This document shows positions 1 through 8,405 of a stretch of 64,000 nt of DNA, piece after piece; position 1 is the stretch's first letter; each line of letters opens with the position of its first letter. Origin of the DNA: Methylorubrum suomiense (GTDB lineage: Bacteria > Pseudomonadota > Alphaproteobacteria > Rhizobiales > Beijerinckiaceae); the NCBI RefSeq assembly GCF_022179765.1, contig NZ_BPRE01000022.1:1-64000 (forward strand), read 5' to 3'. The notes below the pieces were generated by a model that was not told where the DNA came from, did not search any database, and saw only the letters and a program-made list of their open reading frames with translations. A program made the position numbers and the translations under genes.

Positions 1-140
1 TCACACGAGCCTCGGTGGGCTCACCCCGAACGCGTTTGCAACCCGGTCCAAACAGGACCAGAACCAGAACGGACTCTGGTTATGAACGGGGGCAAACAGG
101 GGGCAAGGTCAGGCCCTCCTCGGCTACTGAAGCAGCGGCC

Positions 141-180
141 CGAAAGGTGGGCGCCGGCCTTCGGAAAACAGCCGATGCGG
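141..180. repeat. Short dispersed intergenic repeat, copy 1
   Basis: About 40 bases starting cgaaaggtgggcgccggcc are nearly identical to 60512-60551 (cgaaaggtgggagccggct), and both continue with ttcggaaaa. Both copies are intergenic. This fits a REP/extragenic palindrome family typical of such genomes. The function is unknown. The remainder of 1-320 shows no convincing gene. Confidence 0.5.
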
Positions 181-320
181 CGACACGGCCGCGATGAAGA
201 TCGAGAGCCTCGTCATCCGAGGATCGCACCAAGACCATGCATCGACGCGACGGCACCCCGAACCGCGATGCCCTCGCCTGAAGACGTTTCGATACGGCCG
301 GCCCGCGGCGGAGTGACCCG

Positions 321-1847
321 ATGGAAGACCTCAACCAGCTCCTGCTCGGCTTCCAGGTCGCGCTGACATGGCACAACGTGCTGTTCATGGTGGTGGGCGT
401 GCTGCTCGGCATCGTCGTCGGCGTGCTGCCGGGCCTCGGCGGGCCGAACGGCGTCGCGATCCTCTTGCCGCTGACCTTCGGGATGGACCCGACCTCGGCG
501 ATCATTCTGCTGTCGTCGATCTACTGGGGCGCGCTGTTCGGCGGCGCGATCACCTCGATCCTCTTCAATATTCCCGGCGAGGCGTGGTCGGTGGCCACAA
601 CCTTCGACGGCTACCCTCTGGCCCAGCAGGGCCGGGCCGGCGAGGCGCTGACGGCGGCGTTCACGGCCTCCTTCATCGGCGCGCTGTCGGGGGTGGTGCT
701 GATCACCTTCGTGGCGCCGCTGGTCGCCAAGTTCGCCCTGCGCTTCGGGCCGGCCGAATTCTTCGCGGTGTTCTTCCTCACCTTCTGCTCGTTCGTCGGC
801 ATGGGCCGTGAGAACAAGGCCAAGATCGTCGTCTCCCTGTCGCTCGGCTTCCTGCTCGCGGCGGTGGGCATGGACACGATCTCGGGCGACCTGCGCCTCA
901 CCTTCGGCTCGACCGAACTGATGAAGGGGTTCGACTTCCTCGTCGTGGTGATCGGGCTGTTCGGCGTGTCCGAGATCCTGCTCACCATCGAGGAGGGGCT
1001 GCATTTCAAGGGCAAGCGGGCGGTCATGGATCTCGGCGTGGTCCTGCGCACCTGGGCCTCCCTGCCGCGCTACTGGGCGACGCTGATCCGTTCCTCCGTT
1101 GTCGGCATGTGGATGGGCGTCACCCCCGGCGGCGCGATCGCGGCCTCGTTCATGGGTTACGGGCTCGCCCGGCGCTTCTCCCGCCAGCCGGAGCAGTTCG
1201 GGCGCGGCGACATCGAGGGCGTGCTCGCCCCGGAGACCGCGGCGCACGCCGCCGGCACCTCGGCCCTGCTGCCGATGCTGGCGCTCGGCATTCCCGGCTC
1301 GGCGACCGCGGCGGTGCTGCTCGGCGGATTGATGATCTGGGGTCTCCAGCCCGGCCCGATGCTCTTCGTCGAGAAGAAGGAGTTCGTCTGGGGCCTGATC
1401 GCCTCGATGTATCTCGGCAATCTCGCCGGCCTGCTGATCGTCCTGGCGACCGTGCCGGTCTTCGCCGCGATCATGCGCATTCCCTTCGCGCTGGTCGCGC
1501 CGATCATCCTGGTCGTGTGCGCCATCGGGGCCTACACGGTGGCCTCCTCGAGCTTCGACATCTGGCTGATGCTGGCCTTCGGGGTGGTCGGCTACGTGTT
1601 CAAGAAGCTCGACTATCCGCTCGCGCCGTTGGTGCTCGCCCTCGTCCTCGGCGACCGCGCCGAGGACGCCTTCCGGCAGGCCCTGCTCGGATCGGGCGGC
1701 GACCTGTCGATCTTCTTCTCCAACGGCCTGGTCTCGACCCTCATGATCCTCGCCGTGCTCCTCCTGTTCTGGGGGCCGCTGAGCGATCTTCGCAAGCGGT
1801 TCGGGCGCAAGACCGATCTGACCCGACCCTCGCCCCTCTCCCCCTGA
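321..1847 (+). CDS. tctA: TctA family tripartite tricarboxylate transporter large permease
   Basis: This 508-residue, very hydrophobic protein has about ten or more membrane segments. It matches the TctA family in length and in its N-terminal glycine-rich motif GVLPGLGGPNG (about residues 34-44). A second glycine/alanine-rich repeat with LGIPGSATAAVLLGG lies near residues 320-335. TctA is the large inner-membrane subunit of the TTT uptake systems for citrate-like carboxylates, working with small permease TctB and periplasmic binding protein TctC. Neither partner is visible downstream, and they may lie upstream of the window. The ATG at 321 follows a short purine-rich stretch. The substrate cannot be read from sequence. 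Confidence 0.9.
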   Translation: MEDLNQLLLGFQVALTWHNVLFMVVGVLLGIVVGVLPGLGGPNGVAILLPLTFGMDPTSAIILLSSIYWGALFGGAITSILFNIPGEAWSVATTFDGYPLAQQGRAGEALTAAFTASFIGALSGVVLITFVAPLVAKFALRFGPAEFFAVFFLTFCSFVGMGRENKAKIVVSLSLGFLLAAVGMDTISGDLRLTFGSTELMKGFDFLVVVIGLFGVSEILLTIEEGLHFKGKRAVMDLGVVLRTWASLPRYWATLIRSSVVGMWMGVTPGGAIAASFMGYGLARRFSRQPEQFGRGDIEGVLAPETAAHAAGTSALLPMLALGIPGSATAAVLLGGLMIWGLQPGPMLFVEKKEFVWGLIASMYLGNLAGLLIVLATVPVFAAIMRIPFALVAPIILVVCAIGAYTVASSSFDIWLMLAFGVVGYVFKKLDYPLAPLVLALVLGDRAEDAFRQALLGSGGDLSIFFSNGLVSTLMILAVLLLFWGPLSDLRKRFGRKTDLTRPSPLSP

Positions 1848-1934
1848 GGCGCGGGACCTCGCCCAGATGCGCGTCGCGGGTCCTCGTCTCGAGCCGGCGC
1901 CGCGATGGCCGAGAATCTGAGGCCGGCATGCGGA

Positions 1935-1957
1935 AGCGCCGCCTGCGAGGCGGCGCT
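1935..1957. terminator. GC-rich hairpin downstream of tctA
   Basis: A perfect 10-bp stem (agcgccgcct / aggcggcgct) with a GCG loop lies 88 bases after the tctA stop. It has no following T-run, so it is a candidate but not a classical intrinsic terminator. The rest of 1848-2158 holds nothing recognisable. Confidence 0.35.
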
Positions 1958-2158
1958 CCTAGCCCGTCATCCGATCCGGATTTTCCCGCGATGGTGATCG
2001 CCGAAGCCTGTTCCTGAAAAAGGCCCCGACATCGCAGAGCAGTTGCCGCCGAACGCGCAGTTTATGTTTTTGGTTTTCACTTTTGCATTGTCCGTGGGCG
2101 CATTTCGTTAAACTTTGCCGCACGAGAGTGAAGGTCCGCGCAGGACTGCAATAAACTC

Positions 2159-4573
2159 ATGTTCCGCACCATCGTCTGTCTGACGGAGCAGCATACCGGC
2201 TGGGTCGTGCCCCTCGCAGCCCTCGTCTGCTGGGTCTCGATCCACACCGCCCTGCGCCTCGTCCTGCAGTCCCGCGAGGGGCGCGATGTCGGCCGCTGGA
2301 TGTGGCTCGCGGCGGCCGGTTTTTCCGCCGGCGCCGGTGTGTGGAGCACGCATTTCATCGGCATGCTCGGCTACGATCCGGGCGTCGTGATCGGCTACGA
2401 TCTGCACCTGACGGTGGCCTCGCTGTCTGTGGGTGTCGTGACGGCGGCGGGTACGCTGACCCTGCTGAGGAGGGCCGAGGGAACGGGGCAGGCGGCGATC
2501 GCGGGGTTCTGGTTCGGGCTCGGCGTCGGGGCCATGCACTTCACCGGGATGGCCGGGGTGGACGTCCCCGGTGCCCTCGTCTGGACCTGGCCCCTCGTCC
2601 TCGCGTCCCTCCTGAGCGGAAGCGCGATCGCCGCCGCGGCCTTCACGGTTTTCGCGAGCCCGCAGATCCGGCACGCCAATGCGATCGCCGCCACTCTCCT
2701 GACCGTCGCGATCGCCGGTCTCCACTTCACCGCCATGGCAGCCGTCGAAATCGTCCCGGATTTGGCCCACCCGGGCACGGATCGAGGCCTGCCGCGCCTC
2801 ACGCTCGCCTTCGGCGTCGCGGCGGTCATGCTCACCATCCTGGGATTCGCCATCCTGGCCCTGTTCGCCGATCGGATGCGCCGGGCCAACCTGGCCTTGA
2901 GCGCCAGCGAGCAACGCTTCCGGCTGCTCGCCGAGAACACCACCGACGTCATCATCTGGTGTCATCTCGACGGGACGCACAAATACGTCTCACCCGCCGC
3001 GCGGCGGCTGCTCGGCTACGAGCCCGACGAACTCATGGGAACACCGGCGCTCGACTCGGTGCATCCGGACGAGACCGAGGATTTCCGCAGGGTTCTCGAT
3101 AATTTGAGGCACGGTCGCATCGAGCAGACGACGTGTCAGATGCGCTACCGACGGAAGGACGGCGGGTATGTCTGGGTCGAGGTGTCGATCAGCCGAACGA
3201 AAGGTCTCACGACCGATTGGCTGAGCGGCTGGGTCGCCTCCCTGCGCGATGTCTCCGCGCGCAAGGAAGCCGAATTGCAGATCGCGCATATGGCGATGCA
3301 CGACGCGCTGACCGGCCTGCCCAACCGCCTGCTGTTCCGCGACCGGCTCAACCAGGAACTCGCCAATGCGCGGCGCTACGGCGGCAGCTTCGCGGTGCTC
3401 GCCTGCGACCTCGATCGGTTCAAGTCCGTCAACGATACGCTCGGCCATCCGGCCGGTGACGCGCTGCTGCGCATCGTCGCCGATCGGCTGATCTCGGTGG
3501 TGCGCAACGTCGATACGGTCGCCCGGCTCGGCGGCGACGAATTCGCCATCATCCTGTCCTGGCTCGACGGCCCCCAAGCCGTGAATGCCGCGGCGGAACG
3601 CATCATCGAGATCGTGGGTGCGCCGATCGATCTCGACGGCAGCCACGCTCGCATCGGTGTCAGCATCGGCATCGCCCTCGGAACCTCGGAGACGGAGGAC
3701 GCCGATGGCCTGTTCAAGAACGCCGACATCGCCCTCTACCGGGCCAAAGCCGCGGGACGGAACACCCTGAGCTTCTACGAGCCCGGCATGGACGGGATCG
3801 TCGCCGACCGCACCGCCCTCGAGCGCGACCTGAGCAATGCGGTGCGGGAGGGCGGCTTCGTCCTGTACTATCAGCCGATCATCAACCTCGCCGCCGACAG
3901 GCCTTGCGGCTTCGAAGCGCTGATCCGCTGGCCGCATCCCAGCCGGGGCATGGTCTCACCGATGGATTTCATCCCGCTCGCCGAGGATACCGGGCTGATC
4001 GTGCCGCTCGGAGCTTGGATCTTGCAGGAAGCCTGCCGGGAGGCGGCGGGCTGGCCGGGTGATCTGCGCGTGTCGGTCAACGTGTCGGCGGTCCAGTTCC
4101 AGAAGCCCGGCTTCGAGCAGGCGGTCATCGGCGCGCTCGCGGCCGCCGGCCTCGCGCCGCAGCGGCTGGAGCTCGAGATCACCGAGAGCATCCTGATCGC
4201 GGATGCCGAGGCGGCGATCACCTGCCTCCACCGCCTGCGGTCGCTCGGCGTGCGCATCGCCATGGACGATTTCGGCACGGGCTATTCCTCGCTGAGCTAC
4301 CTGCGCCGCTTCCCCTTCGACAAGATCAAGATCGACCGATCCTTCATCCGCGACATCGCCGATCCGGATGCGGCGGCGATCGTGAAGGCGATCGTCGGGA
4401 TCGGCACACAGCGCGGCGCTGTGATCACGGCCGAGGGGGTCGAGACCGAGGAGCAACTCGCGTGCGTGCGCCAAGAGGGCTGCAGCGAGGTGCAGGGTTA
4501 CTACTTCAGCAAGCCGCTCCCGGCCCAAGAGGCGCTCGATTTCGTCCGCAAGCCGGCCCGAGCCGCCGCGTAA
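2159..4573 (+). CDS. MHYT-PAS-GGDEF-EAL membrane cyclic-di-GMP protein
   Basis: This 804-residue signalling protein has an N-terminal MHYT sensor of about seven membrane helices. Three MHYT-type motifs are visible: THFIGM near residue 65, MHFTGM near 125 and LHFTAM near 188. A PAS domain follows at about 250-365 (RFRLLAENTTDVI start). A GGDEF diguanylate cyclase domain (about 370-530) carries an intact RLGGDEF near 457. An EAL phosphodiesterase domain (about 545-795) carries FEALIRW and DDFGTGYSS. Both catalytic signatures look intact, so it may make and degrade c-di-GMP. MHYT domains are proposed to bind copper and sense O2, CO or NO. It stands alone and is probably monocistronic. Confidence 0.93.
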   Translation: MFRTIVCLTEQHTGWVVPLAALVCWVSIHTALRLVLQSREGRDVGRWMWLAAAGFSAGAGVWSTHFIGMLGYDPGVVIGYDLHLTVASLSVGVVTAAGTLTLLRRAEGTGQAAIAGFWFGLGVGAMHFTGMAGVDVPGALVWTWPLVLASLLSGSAIAAAAFTVFASPQIRHANAIAATLLTVAIAGLHFTAMAAVEIVPDLAHPGTDRGLPRLTLAFGVAAVMLTILGFAILALFADRMRRANLALSASEQRFRLLAENTTDVIIWCHLDGTHKYVSPAARRLLGYEPDELMGTPALDSVHPDETEDFRRVLDNLRHGRIEQTTCQMRYRRKDGGYVWVEVSISRTKGLTTDWLSGWVASLRDVSARKEAELQIAHMAMHDALTGLPNRLLFRDRLNQELANARRYGGSFAVLACDLDRFKSVNDTLGHPAGDALLRIVADRLISVVRNVDTVARLGGDEFAIILSWLDGPQAVNAAAERIIEIVGAPIDLDGSHARIGVSIGIALGTSETEDADGLFKNADIALYRAKAAGRNTLSFYEPGMDGIVADRTALERDLSNAVREGGFVLYYQPIINLAADRPCGFEALIRWPHPSRGMVSPMDFIPLAEDTGLIVPLGAWILQEACREAAGWPGDLRVSVNVSAVQFQKPGFEQAVIGALAAAGLAPQRLELEITESILIADAEAAITCLHRLRSLGVRIAMDDFGTGYSSLSYLRRFPFDKIKIDRSFIRDIADPDAAAIVKAIVGIGTQRGAVITAEGVETEEQLACVRQEGCSEVQGYYFSKPLPAQEALDFVRKPARAAA

Positions 4574-5020
4574 CGGCGCGTCCCCGGCAGGGCTTGGTCG
4601 TGAGGGGGGATCGGCGGGGGGACCGACTGGGCCGCAGCCTCCTGACGGTCTTTCCCCTTCAGATCTTCGTTGGACGACCCGTGCGATCCTTCATGATCCG
4701 AGGTTTGAGGCCGGCATAGGTTCGCAGAGCAGCACGCGGGCCGGTTCGCGTCCAAGATCGCTGGGTCTCTTGTACCGCCGCAGGATCAGATCGGCTGGCC
4801 GAGAATGCCGGCCACGCGCTCGGCCCTCGCAACGCTGCGGGCCGCCAGCCCCAGCATCACGTTCCCCCGGACATCGCATCAGTGATCAAGCGTTGGGTCC
4901 TGGAACACGAGGGGCCGGGACCAGTCGGGTCCGGCGACCCGCTGCTCATCGATGGCGCTGCGGCCCGCTTCCAGCGGCCCATGTCTTGCGGCGAGGCGAA
5001 CCGGGGTAGGCTTGCCGCCA
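4574..5020. other. Intergenic stretch, no gene seen
   Basis: No reading frame here has a recognisable product. It precedes the first tRNA-derived repeat and probably marks the chromosomal edge of the accessory region. Confidence 0.4.
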
Positions 5021-5131
5021 GGATCTTCATTTCCCCCGCTCGGCGGCGTTGCGCGAGCCGCCCAGTTGGGCCACTCACGGAACGGCTCAGCACCCGTAGC
5101 TCAGCTGGAGAGAGCGTTGCCCTCCGAAGGC
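5021..5131 (+). repeat. tRNA-Arg(CCG) upstream region plus 5' half, copy 1 (att relic)
   Basis: These 111 bases align without gaps to 16986-17096 and 49839-49949. They comprise the region upstream of the tRNA gene plus the tRNA 5' half (from gcacccgtagctcagctgg, 5090) to just past the anticodon stem (ccgaaggc). The sequence then diverges, so no functional tRNA is made here. One D-loop base differs from the other two copies (ggagag versus ggatag). This is best explained as a remnant of integration or duplication at tRNA-Arg. Confidence 0.85.
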
Positions 5132-5629
5132 CCAAGCCTCAGCTCTCCAGCCCGCGAAGTGCCTCCTGCAAAATCAAAAAATTAGCTCGATGCTGATCGA
5201 CGTCTACGGCGCCGGGAGCTCTCCGCGGCGCAATTGGGCCACATCCGCGAGGCGCTGGGCGTAGGACCAGCAACCCGATCACGGCACTCCTTCGGCGTAT
5301 GCGGATATGGAGTTCGCGCGCGGCACATCCGATCTGAGCTCGGACAACGCGGGTCGAAGGGTGGAGCGAAGTCTTAGAAAAACTGCCGGCCCGGCAAGGG
5401 AATGCCTTCCGCGCCCGCGAGCTTCGTCGCGCTATCCTCGGCGCATCCTCACTTCGTGACGACGAGATGGACTGGCTTCCGGTCTCATGATCGGCACGTA
5501 GCCCTGGTCGATGCGGGTCGTGACAATGCGTGCACTTCAAGTCGGCACCGGCACCCGGAGCCGTCGAGAGTGTTGTCGAGCGTAAGCATCCCGCGTGGGT
5601 GCCCGACGCTGAAAGCGACGCGAAATTCG
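5132..5629. other. Intergenic stretch with possible degraded ORF
   Basis: No complete gene is seen. The + strand reading ending near 5488 (product ending SSLRDDEMDWLPVS) has a coding-like composition but no plausible start, so it may be the tail of a decayed gene next to the att relic. Confidence 0.25.
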
Positions 5630-6403
5630 ATGATCGAAAAAGCCGAGCGGACGACCGAGGATGCCATCGACAGCGATGGGTTCGTGGCCCGGGCCTACTT
5701 TCCGGGGCACCTGAAACGAGGTCACTCGGACCACGGCCTCGGGCCCCTGGCGACGATCATGGAGTCGTTTCTGGCTCCCGGCACGCATATCAAGCTCCAC
5801 GAGCACGTGCAGGACGAGATCGTCTCCTGGGTCCCTGCCGGCGTCATGCGCCACGACGATCCGCAGGGCGAACATCTGACCGTCGATGCCGATCACCTGA
5901 TGGTCATGAATGCCGGGCGCGGCTTCCAGCACGAGGAGCGCACACGCACCGACGACCCACCGCTGCGGATGCTCCAGATCTTCGTGCGGCCCCACGCCGC
6001 CGATCTCGAACCGCAGATCCAACACGGGCGCCAGCCCGAGCCCGACATCAACGTGTGGCGTCACGTCTTCGGCCCGAGCGGGGGCGGAGCGCGGTTCACC
6101 GTGCGCAACGCCGTCCACTGCCACGACATCCGGATGGGGTCGGGCGACATCGCCGTCTTGCCGGCCCGGCCGGGCTGGCAGACCTACTTCTTCGTCTTCT
6201 CCGGTCGCGTCGAAGCGGACGAGCAGACGTTCGGCGAGGCCGAGAGTGGTCTCTGCCCGGACGGTGCGGAGGTCCGTCTCCACGCCACCGCGGCGTCCCT
6301 CGTCGTGGCGTTCGTCGTGGATCCCGCCGCCCCGATCTGTCGCGGCGGCACCGTCGGCGACGGCGAGACGGTTCAGCGTATGGCCGCCGGAGCCCGGTCA
6401 TAG
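5630..6403 (+). CDS. Pirin family protein
   Basis: This 257-residue protein has a bicupin pirin fold. The N-terminal cupin carries the metal-site pattern around IKLHEHVQDEIVSW and later GRGFQHEE, with three histidines and a glutamate placed as in pirins. The C-terminal half (about 140-250) is the second cupin. Pirins are Fe(II) proteins. Some act as quercetin dioxygenases, others as redox-sensing cofactors, and this one cannot be assigned. The ATG at 5630 (MIEKAERTTED) fits the family start better than the longer upstream reading, which has no homology-like content. It lies in the first accessory segment. Confidence 0.85.
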   Translation: MIEKAERTTEDAIDSDGFVARAYFPGHLKRGHSDHGLGPLATIMESFLAPGTHIKLHEHVQDEIVSWVPAGVMRHDDPQGEHLTVDADHLMVMNAGRGFQHEERTRTDDPPLRMLQIFVRPHAADLEPQIQHGRQPEPDINVWRHVFGPSGGGARFTVRNAVHCHDIRMGSGDIAVLPARPGWQTYFFVFSGRVEADEQTFGEAESGLCPDGAEVRLHATAASLVVAFVVDPAAPICRGGTVGDGETVQRMAAGARS

Positions 6404-6510
6404 TTTGCCCGGGCGGCCGCCGATGCACGAGAGCGCATCGGCGGCCGGCGGTCTCATCACGGCGATGATTGATCGCGCACGGCCTGGAGTGTCCGACGCG
6501 TCGTGCCTTT

Positions 6511-6611
6511 AGAGCGTGCTGCATTTCTACGGAAACAGCGGCACGCTCTATCTCTTTGTGGTCGCACCATGATACCGGAAAACCGGATTCCACTTTTCCG
6601 CGTCGTGCTCT
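6511..6611. repeat. Extragenic palindromic repeat (REP-like)
   Basis: Two inverted elements are seen: agagcgtgctgc paired with gcggcacgctct (6511-6549), then a block containing ggaaaaccggattccacttttccg ending in gtgctct. The ggattccacttttccg block is, from general knowledge, widespread between genes in Methylobacterium and related Rhizobiales. It sits between the convergent pirin gene and the small minus-strand gene and may end both transcripts. Confidence 0.6.
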
Positions 6612-7107
6612 AACGCGGGCCGCCGCCACGGCGCCGCGCGATCTCCTGCCCTTCCTCGTTGAGTGCCCCGGACGGCGCTCTCGTGTCGTCGGCTACGGGG
6701 TGCATGCCGCGGCTCGAGGTTCGCGACATCGGGCGGTTCGCGGCGGGATCGCCCGCGGCCCGCTTCATCGAGAGGGCGCGACGCGCGTGGGACGCCGTCG
6801 TGCTGCGGCGGCGCTCGCGCTCCTTGCTGACCCGCTTCACCGCCGCGGCCAGGAGCGCCGCCTTCTCACGGGTGCCGCTGTTGTCCGAGGCCGGGCGAGC
6901 GCCCGAGGGAGCCGCCTTGCCCCGCACCTCGCGGCGCTGGCGGCGCGAGACGTCCCGGGCACGGTCGCGCCGTTCACGCAGAAGCCTGATCAACTCGGAG
7001 ATCTGCGCATCATCCGCGGCCGAGAGGTCCGGCCGATGCGAGCGGGCGACCAGTTCGGCTTCGTGGGTGTCGAGAAGTCGTTGCTCACGGCGTCGCGATA
7101 CGGACAT
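6610..7107 (-). CDS. Conserved hypothetical basic protein
   Basis: This 165-residue, Arg/Ala-rich, probably largely helical protein begins MSVSRRREQRLLDTHE. It contains SELIRLLRERRDRARDVSRR near residues 38-57 and a second basic helix, KRVSKERERRR, near 91. No catalytic motif, membrane segment or signal peptide is present. Its composition suggests a nucleic-acid-associated protein, but that is inference only. The helical N-terminal half looks conserved in type, while the C-terminal third is low complexity. It is transcribed convergently with the pirin gene. Confidence 0.6.
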   Translation of the reverse strand: MSVSRRREQRLLDTHEAELVARSHRPDLSAADDAQISELIRLLRERRDRARDVSRRQRREVRGKAAPSGARPASDNSGTREKAALLAAAVKRVSKERERRRSTTASHARRALSMKRAAGDPAANRPMSRTSSRGMHPVADDTRAPSGALNEEGQEIARRRGGGPR

Positions 7108-7454
7108 GCATCCTCCATCCAGTCATGCTGATGCCTCGCCAACAGCATCATGGGCCGGATGTTGCGTTCCTTCGGCGGCCGGGCGGCACCATCGTGCCCA
7201 TGCGCACGACGGCACGAGTGTGTTGGGATGAAGCGGCCCGTTCGACCGTTTATCTTCGCTCGCGCGGCATTCCACCGGAGCAATCCACTAGTATCGCGGC
7301 GGCCACCTACGGCCCAATGACGCAGGCAGGATGAATTGCGAAATCTGATCGTATGATTTCGACGGCGGCGCATGCAGTAAACGACAGTGATTTTGCTGGA
7401 ACCTAAATCAAAAGCGCGCGTCAACGCTCGCAAATCCAGCAAAAGGTTGTCTCG
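7108..7454. other. Divergent intergenic region
   Basis: This region lies between the minus-strand small gene and the SMP-30 gene, so it should hold both promoters. A small inverted repeat (cgaaatc ... gatttcg, about 7338-7360) is the only structure noticed. No gene is seen. Confidence 0.35.
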
Positions 7455-8348
7455 TTGGCTTCTGCCCCGTCGATCCATGTTCTAGACCTGAGCCGTTGCC
7501 ATCTCGGCGAGGGCCCGAGCTACGATCCGGCGACCGACACGGCGTGGTGGGTCGACATTCTGGACGCGCGCCTGTTCGAACGATCCCTACATGGGGATGC
7601 CGGCCCGGCGCGGATCCATACGCTGCCCTTCCTGGCCAGCGATGTCGCCGCCATCGACGCGCGGCGGCAACTGCTCTCCGCCGAGGACGGGCTCTATGTC
7701 CGCACGATCGCCGACGGCGCCCTGAGCCGCTTGTGCCCGCTCGAGGCGGAGAACACCGGCAATCGCTCCAACGACGGCCGGGTCCATCCCTCCGGCGCCC
7801 TGTGGATCGGCACCATGAGCCGAGAGGCCAAGACCGGGCGAGGCGCAATCTACCACGTCGCCGGCACGCGGGTGACGCGGCTCTACACCGGTCTCACGAT
7901 CCCGAACGGCATCGCCTTCTCGCCGGACGGGGCGACGGGCTACTTCGTCGACACCGAGGAGGGCGTGCTGCGCCGCGTCGCCCTCGATCCGGCCACCGGC
8001 CTGCCCACGGGCGAGCCCGAGACCCATTACGATCACAGCGGCGGCGAGGGCGGGATCGACGGCGCCGCCGTGGATGCCGACGGGCTGATCTGGACCGCGC
8101 GCTTCGGTGCGGCCTGCCTCGACGCCTACAGCCCGGACGGCGAGCGGGTGCGCACCGTGCCGGTCCCCGTGCACCAACCGACCTGCCCGACCTTCGCCGG
8201 GCGCGCCCTCGACCGCCTCCTGGTCACCAGCGGCTACGAGGGCATGGACGCGGACGAGCGCGCGGCCGACCCCGAGCACGGCCGCACCTTCCTCGTCGAT
8301 GTCGGCGTCCGCGGCCTGCTGGAGCCGGCCTTCCGCCTCGACGCCTGA
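7455..8348 (+). CDS. SMP-30/gluconolactonase/LRE family protein
   Basis: This 297-residue six-bladed beta-propeller opens with the family motif HLGEGPSYD, whose Glu is the usual metal ligand. It also contains NRSNDGRVHPSGALWIGTM and the GLTIPNGIAFSPDG motif carrying the conserved Asn. Family members hydrolyse sugar or aldonic lactones with a divalent metal. The start is a TTG at 7455, chosen because the family's N-terminal motif follows directly. It is followed after 57 bases by the GH15 gene, so the pair (plus the flavin gene) may be one sugar-related transcription unit. Confidence 0.88.
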   Translation: MASAPSIHVLDLSRCHLGEGPSYDPATDTAWWVDILDARLFERSLHGDAGPARIHTLPFLASDVAAIDARRQLLSAEDGLYVRTIADGALSRLCPLEAENTGNRSNDGRVHPSGALWIGTMSREAKTGRGAIYHVAGTRVTRLYTGLTIPNGIAFSPDGATGYFVDTEEGVLRRVALDPATGLPTGEPETHYDHSGGEGGIDGAAVDADGLIWTARFGAACLDAYSPDGERVRTVPVPVHQPTCPTFAGRALDRLLVTSGYEGMDADERAADPEHGRTFLVDVGVRGLLEPAFRLDA

Positions 8349-8405
8349 CCCGTCCCGAACCGACGATTGAGAAGAGCGGCCGAGCGTGCCGCCGGAGGAG
8401 CCCGC

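Noticed and set aside
213..1247. Long minus-strand frame opposite tctA
   Set aside because: His/Arg/Glu-rich antisense shadow typical of high-GC DNA; no motif, and it overlaps a clear transporter gene.
5090..5131. Second tRNA-Arg gene at 5 kb
   Set aside because: Only the 5' half is present; T-arm and acceptor 3' strand are absent, so it cannot fold as a tRNA. The same applies at 17055.
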